From: Macrostomum hystrix
Taxonomy: Eukaryota > Platyhelminthes > Macrostomidae
Direction of reading: 5' to 3'
Assembly: GCA_950097015.1 (NCBI GenBank)
Contig: CATNEN010000038.1
Location: 20,620,001 to 20,684,000, forward strand
DNA: 64,000 nt
The notes under the pieces: generated by a model
The model's database searches: none
What the model was told of the DNA's origin: nothing
What the model saw: only the letters and a program-made list of their open reading frames with translations
In this document: positions 58,301-64,000 of the stretch, piece after piece
Layout: every line of letters starts with the position of its first letter
Numbering within the stretch: position 1 is the first letter of the stretch
Translations under genes and position numbers: made by a program

Positions 58301-61115
58301 GTCAAAAGATAGGGGCAGACGGTGAGGCCTAAGCGCACGAGGGCAGGGCATGGAAGGAAAGAACAAGCCAGGCCAGGGAGGAGAGTAATGTACAATCGGA
58401 TATGTACATGTAGAGCTGTCTTCTCCTATGTAAAAATAGCGGCGCGGCCAAATTTTCGGCTCGTCCAACCCTGCTTTAGAGCCAGTTGATTCTATATCAT
58501 CCGTGTTTGGTATTCAAGGGTCGTTCATACTGTTATCAAATTGATGGTATTTGAAAGCAAATGTACTATAGTGTGTTCAATGTCGTTTGATAGCAGTGCC
58601 AAGAGTGCCCTTTGAAAAGTCTTTATTGCATCATTAATTTCAATATCCCTAGCTAGTCTGCGAGATCAGCATCGCCAACGGCCAGGCGGAGCCGCCTGTC
58701 TCCCTGGCGGCCGCGCCCGGCCTTCTAGTTGCCCACGGCAATGTTGGCAGCTCGCTGCGGCCCAGCTCACTGCCAGATGTCTATATTAGCAGCGACGGCG
58801 GCTACAGCTGGGCTAGGGCTTTGAATGGTCCGCACAAGATTCGGCTGGGTAACAATGGCGGTTTCATTGCAGCTCTGCCCATTGGGTCTAGTGCGCCGCG
58901 GCTGATTAAATTCAGCACAGACGCTGGACGATGCTGGCACAGCTACAATGTCACCATTGAGGACTATAGGTGAGGTATTTCTGACAAGAAACTACTCATT
59001 TGAATAACTCTGTGTGATATTTAGCCTATGAAAATTTCGGATTTGGAAGTCAGATTTTAGTCACTTTCTGTGGGATACGAAACATTATTGATTTATGAAT
59101 ACAGTCTAGTGGGGATATGCGATTCGATCTCTGGACCTCTCGATTAATTGTCCGATGAGCTACAACCCTGCATAATAAAAAATAATAAGAATGCTAATTT
59201 ATTTTATTACTTGTTGGCGGGCTACGGGCAATGCCACATCAACTGGTGACATTTCGCTGACTCCTGAGCACACACGCACACACACAAATACTGTACGCAG
59301 GCACACGCTCAAACAGGTGTGTACATCTGCCCTGACTTTCTCATCGTCAGGCAGTGTACAATCTTTGTTTGAAACCACCCCAAACCTTCAAGCCCTCTCT
59401 CGGCGGCTGCGCCCCAAATATATGTGGCCTCGCCGCGGAATCGAGCTCAGGGACCTTGGTGGGAGAGGCAAACGCGATAGACTGCTCTGCCACTCACCTC
59501 TTAGCCACAGGATTAGTCTGTAGTAAATTAGAGAATTTTAGCGTAGCACACATCTAGGATTGGCCTTGCCGCCCGCAGATTCACCGGGTTCGTTAGTGAG
59601 CCAGGCAGCCGGGCCACTTCAGTAGCCATCTGGGGCAACTCGGAGCGGTCCCACAATTGGCGCATCTTTGTCATCGACTTCGCCGCCGTGCTGACTCGCG
59701 AGTGCTCGCAGACAGACTACGAGCCCTGGCTAATTAATGGCGAGCTGAGCTCCACTGGCTCCGCCGCCGGATCAACCAATCGGAGAGCGTGCCTGTTCGG
59801 TGCCAAGGTGACCATTATGCGACTAAAGCCAGACAGCATGTGCGCCAATAATTACAGTTATACGCCTAGTGAGACAATTGAGCCGTGCAACTGTAACAAA
59901 GAGGATTTCGGCTGCGAATTCGGCTACACTCGCGAACTGGGCAGACGCGACTGCGTCAGGGACAGCAGCGTGCCGGAGCTGGACGTCTGCACGGATACTA
60001 ACAGTGTGGATAGAATCATATCAGACGGATATCGAAAGCTGCCAGGAAACCGCTGCGTTGGCGGGTTTGCTCCAAATCGAACTCAGCAGACTGCGCTTAA
60101 GGTGACTAGAGTGATAACTGCGTGAAAGGCTACAGGGAACATGGACACTCTTCAGGGAACATGGACACTCTACAGGGAACATGGACACTCTTCAGGGAAC
60201 ATGGACAATCTACAGGGAACATGGACAATCTACAGGGAACATGGACACTCTACAGGGAACATGGACACTCTTCAGGGAACATGGACACTCTACAGGGAAC
60301 ATGGACAATCTACAGGGAACATGGACACTCTTCAGGGAACATGGACACTCTACAGGGAACATGGACACTCTTCAGGGAACATGGACACTCTACAGGGAAC
60401 ATGGACACTCTACAGGGAACATGGACACTCTTCAGGGAACATGGACACTCTACAGGGAACATGGACACTCTACAGGGAACATGGACACTCTTCAGGGAAC
60501 ATGGACACTCTACAGGGAACATGGACACTCTTTAAGACCTAATAATAATTTTATATTGTTGAGTCTCAGCTTTCATAACACCTCTTGTCATTCCAATGTC
60601 AGGGCGAGAACTGCAGCCAGCTTCTGCATCGGCAAAGACAGCGCGCTGAAGCTGCCGCCTCAGCTGAGCTCGGAGCTCGAGCCCAAAACGCCTACCGACT
60701 GATTAGCCAGCTCAGTGCCGCGGATGCTGAAGCTGTGGCCAATCAACGCAGACACGTGTTGAGCATTGTGCTGCCATTGTGCGCTGTTCTTGGCGCTCTG
60801 CTCGTCGTCATCCTGGCGCTGGTTGTGGCCGCCAAGCTTCGAGAACGCCGGCGTCGACTTATAGCTTTTCAATATTCGGTTATCTCGTCAGCTGGTCGTG
60901 AGGAGGATGGGCGGGATTTTGGAAATCAGCCGAGGAAAACAGCAGCAGCTCCGCCTGATCGCGAGGCACTGCTGACTGCCGATGTGGATATCACAAATGG
61001 ATCTGTGAGCTCATTGTTTTGTCTTTTTCGTTGTCTACGAAAACCCGTGTTTAGCCGTGGACTAGCAAAGTTTGCCCCCTCCGAGGAGCACGGACCATTA
61101 TTTTCGATTGCATGA
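55336..61115 (+). CDS. SORT1: Sortilin-like VPS10-domain sorting receptor (seven exons)
   Basis: Type I membrane receptor moving cargo between Golgi, endosome and cell surface. Exons: 55336-55497, 56134-56196, 56281-56682, 57457-58140, 58653-58969, 59579-60101 and 60603-61115, about 887 residues (human sortilin 831). All phases match (only the 5/6 junction is phase 2). A signal peptide is visible (VFVTLLLGFTFAVSA). Seven Asp-boxes mark the beta-propeller: STDDGRSF, SMDGGASW, SNDLGENW, STDYGASF, SHNRGANW, SSDGGYSW and STDAGRCW. FTGFVSEPGSRATSVAIWG and the Cys-rich 10CC part (EPCNCNKEDFGCEFGYTRE, GYRKLPGNRCVGG) match sortilin closely. One transmembrane helix (IVLPLCAVLGALLVVILALV) is followed by a tail with YSVI, equivalent to the human YSVL sorting signal. 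A GTGAGC after GGATCT near 61006 could be an alternative donor, which would replace the last residues. Confidence 0.95.
56790..57365. repeat. Minisatellite, 25-bp monomer, sortilin intron 3
   Basis: About 23 copies of gattagacagtttgtctgta plus tccct, with a second unit type tattagacag...ttcat interspersed. Confidence 0.95.
59209..59500 (-). mobile_element. SINE-A copy in sortilin intron 5
   Basis: Complement copy: gcgggctacgggcaatgcca starts the body. The head with gaatcgagctcagggacctt and ctgctctgccactcacc lies at the right end. Confidence 0.8.
60125..60533. repeat. Minisatellite, 20-bp monomer, sortilin intron 6
   Basis: About 20 copies of agggaacatggacactctac with ctttc and caatc variants. 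Period 20 leaves all + frames open by chance. Confidence 0.95.
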
Positions 61116-62968
61116 TAAATTATTGCATAGTTAGAGAAGTTACTGAACTTGCATTTTGTGGCAGATAAAAAGCAAACTGCCTTTTTATAGCCGTGTGCCT
61201 TTGCTTTCTACTCTATGAACTTGTACGTTACTTATCAAAAAATTTCAGGTCGATGCCTAAAAGTCCTGACAATTACTCATGACTTCATCTGAGGTTCTGT
61301 TTGAGGAGCGGCTAACTTTTTATTAAACGTTATTTTTTTACTGAGTATTTTACTCACAAATTTTACTTTTTTATTTGACAGCTGTCCAATCATTTATTTA
61401 TTCCGGTTTGACTCTTACACACTAATCTACGAGTTCGTAATCAGAGCCACGTAAAATTTATGCAATTTTACGCTTTTTTAGTTTGTATTTAATTTTTAGC
61501 TAATTTTTTAGGGCACGTTAAAAAGCACACGGCTGCTGATTAATTTTTACGACCCTTCATTTGCTCACGCAAAGATCACAATTTAATCGTTCAGCTTCCA
61601 TTTTTTGAACTGTATTAAGTTATATCACAGATTATTGAATGCTTTTTTAGTATTCCAGTATCTACGCTCCTGGATACAATCATCATTTGTTTTTTTATAA
61701 TCGTCTATGGTAAAATCTCTTGCCATTTTACCATAGACAGTTTTATCTGATTACGAGTACATTTACAATTCTACATGCAGTTTAATGAACTGGTGTTAAT
61801 AAAAAAATATTGTATCTAGAATTTTACTATTTGTGTCTTCCAGTTTCAGTTTTCTGTGCTTTTTACTGTGTAATATGTTTTTATCCAGTTTTAGAACCAA
61901 AAATAAAAAATAGTCAAAGCTACCAATGCTGTTAGCTAGGGTAGAAATTTAGGAGTGTGTGGCTTACTCCTGAGTCCACGGATTGTGTGAGACTTGTAGC
62001 TGTAAGTTTGTATGAAAATTAAACATTCTATTTGAATATTTGAATTGAAATGAATTGAAAAACTGAGTTTTTTACTGAAAAGGCGAGAAAATGATTATTG
62101 ACAATTTATTAATTTTAGAGGCTTTAGTTAGTAGTCGAAGTAAAGCTCAACTGAGCGCTGCCCAGCGGGCGACACTATATATTTGATGGATCGATATTTT
62201 GGGATGGGGGGACGGCAGGTAAGAGTTGATAGCTGAGCGCGCGTGTAAGGCTCTGATTGGCTGGAGCGATCAGACACATAGGGAGGCGAAGTAAACAGTA
62301 CGCACGCCTTACATTACGCTGCAGTGTAGACTCACTCCTAACAAATGAATCCATCAGCTTTAGCTTGCCATGTTCGCCAAAAATTCCTGTAATTTGAGAA
62401 CAAAGCTAAAATAGAACTTGAAGTAGTTCGCAAAAAATTCTCCTAAATTGTTTTTTATTACGAGTGCATTAAAGAGCTAGCGCACTGCTATGTCGCGTGG
62501 TCACAATGGTCTGATAATCGAGTGTTCTCTTATTACGGTTGTTAATCTAGATTAGCCGAATCCTATGTTCATGCGAGTCTTTGGCTTCAATTTAACAGAG
62601 AACGGTGTAAATCTGGGAAGCCTAAATCCATAATGTTGCTTTATACTTTTATGCATTCGAACAACAATTTATGGGTGCCTTTTCTGCTCCCTATTTATCC
62701 CATTCTCACAATTTAATTGGCATCTGGAGAAAATCTTCAAACCTAAAATTTGAAACAAAGGCCACGTGTTGTCGCGAACTACATTTCTGATTGGGCATGA
62801 TAGACCATATAATGAGTACATGCGCTCATTATACTTGACGGAACCTGTCAAACCGCATACACACTAGCTCGATAAAAAACTCTAAACGCAATCACAAGTA
62901 TTACACTATACAGATGAATGACTCGCCAGCACTGTACTCAAGTGCTGTTTGCACTAACAAATGACAAC
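61116..62968. other. Convergent intergenic region after sortilin
   Basis: Probable sortilin 3'UTR at the left, then AT-rich DNA. No gene or repeat family was recognised. A T-rich acceptor-like ttcag at 61246-61250, just before a short terminal frame, is the partner for the possible alternative sortilin end. Confidence 0.45.
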
Positions 62969-64000
62969 TTAATTGTTATAATGACGTCTTAATGACGACT
63001 CTACGTCCGACAGACTGAGCATCTGCGCTGACGCCAGCGAGACCGTCGCGGCCGCAGCCGACGGAGATGCCTTCGCGCGGCTCTCATCGAGCTGGCATGC
63101 TGCAGTCTGGCTCCCGACTGCTTCCGTCATCTGCTGGAGGTGACCAATCAGCAAAGCGCCAGCGATGCTGACTGCTGTCTTGTTCACTGCCTCATCATCA
63201 AGCTGTCCATTGTGCAGAGTGACATTCTCCGTTAGGAGGCCGTGAGCTTCCTGCAGCAGGTGCACGATGCAGGGCACTCGGAGAGGAATTGCATAGCGCT
63301 TTAGAAGTACAGCTGTGCAGTCCGTGGACTGGGAGGCCGCCACACTTACCTTAATTTCCACCACAGATGATGCTGGTACCTATCGTACATCTGTGTGAGC
63401 TGATGCAGTGGAAGAACTAATTGCCTTGCTTAAGAAATCGACTTAATTGACTTAAGGGTCATAGGACGCTATCACCATATATTACCATGCATATCGACTG
63501 ACCAAAACGATACTGCATGGTAGAAAAAAAGATCAGAACTTACGAGCTCACAAGCTTGCATGAACATGTTTGTTGTGTTAGTGAGGAAGAGCGGACTACT
63601 GCAGAACTGCAGAAGTTTATGCAGACTTTTATAAGCAGGGATTACCAGTATTTTTCTATTTGCGTTTTTTAGTAAAAATGTTATGGTTTAAAATTTATTT
63701 ATCTAGTTCGATTCAGTCGTCTAGCAGAAAAAATGAATTACTAAATTTATTGGAAAGCAAAATACTCATACTCATAGACGACTAAGCATGAAATTAAACG
63801 TCATTATCATTTTACGTGCAAAACTAAACAAGAAGCAAATATTGTGTTTCTGGGGCATCTTATCTTTCTTACCGCGATTATAATTGCGTGTGTGTTGTCC
63901 TGCTGTTTCGAAGGAACTCTATAGACTTTTATCCCTACTGCGGAACTTTCACAACGAGGACACCGGTGCGACTTTGAACTATGCTCGTCCGACTGCAGCA
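62969..64000 (-). CDS. Unidentified gene, last two exons (5' part beyond window edge)
   Basis: Not recognised. The minus-strand exon from the edge to 63873 reads SKSHRCPRCESSAVGIKVYR, then VPSKQQDNTHAIIIA. It ends at a strong donor (GCG/GTAAGA, phase 0). The next exon, 63298-62969, starts after an AAAG acceptor in phase 0 and encodes RYAIPLRVPCIVHLLQEAHG and a further 90 residues to a stop. That stretch includes TENVTLHNGQLDDEAVNKTA and an Ala/Ser-rich region ending SLRRHYNN. The CPRC pair could be half of a zinc site. Matched phases and open frames on both sides support a gene, but the acceptor has a poor pyrimidine tract and sits next to a SINE-B. Two separate random frames remain possible. 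Confidence 0.4.
63300..63432 (-). mobile_element. SINE-B fragment in terminal intron of edge gene
   Basis: Complement body with cagtccgtggactgggaggc, gatgctggtacctatcgtac and tgagctgatgcagtgga. It borders the predicted acceptor of the final exon. Confidence 0.65.

Overview
The window is nuclear DNA of a bilaterian invertebrate. It holds spliced genes with GT-AG introns and typical animal families: anion exchanger, cullin-3, TBC1D5, ALG12, a rhodopsin-class GPCR, a nicotinic receptor subunit and sortilin. There are also tRNA-derived SINEs with (ATT)n-type tails. A nicotinic subunit with a PAK-type pore ring would fit a lophotrochozoan such as a mollusc, annelid or flatworm, but I cannot name the species.

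Layout from left to right: an anion exchanger of the SLC4A1-3 type on the minus strand (1-7053, C-terminus cut by the window edge). Then an AT-rich intergenic stretch (7.05-11.9 kb), cullin-3 (+, 11905-18519), TBC1D5 (+, 20841-27146) and a broken ALG12 copy (+, 29583-30615). A repeat-rich stretch follows, then a two-exon GPCR (+, 33858-35868), an unidentified coiled-coil gene (+, 38869-40974) and a complete eight-exon nicotinic receptor-like subunit (-, 42119-53114). Sortilin follows (+, 55336-61115), and then the last two visible exons of an unidentified minus-strand gene (62969-64000). I rebuilt exon joins by matching intron phase, GT-AG sites and family alignment from memory. All joins in the intact genes keep frame.

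The most distinctive feature is architecture. I count 22 tandem minisatellite arrays, each with its own monomer of 12-44 bp, mostly one per intron. By my summing they fill about a quarter of the window. The largest is about 3.5 kb of a 25-bp unit in intron 5 of the nicotinic gene. Many are open on one strand and produce long spurious reading frames. At least two SINE families, a third dispersed repeat and one 314-bp inverted-repeat MITE with a perfect 9-bp target duplication are interspersed.

The observations I rate highest are these. A SINE has landed exactly on a nicotinic-receptor exon edge, and its target duplication copied the 3' splice site. The same subunit carries an anion-type PAK motif in place of GEK, with odd pore residues. 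The anion exchanger is highly divergent and lacks the family's transport glutamate. The ALG12 copy has lost its middle and carries an in-frame stop. A 43-bp array repeats bZIP-, FOX- and TCF/LEF-like sites about 22 times. The genes are ordinary metazoan neighbours and do not form an operon-like system.
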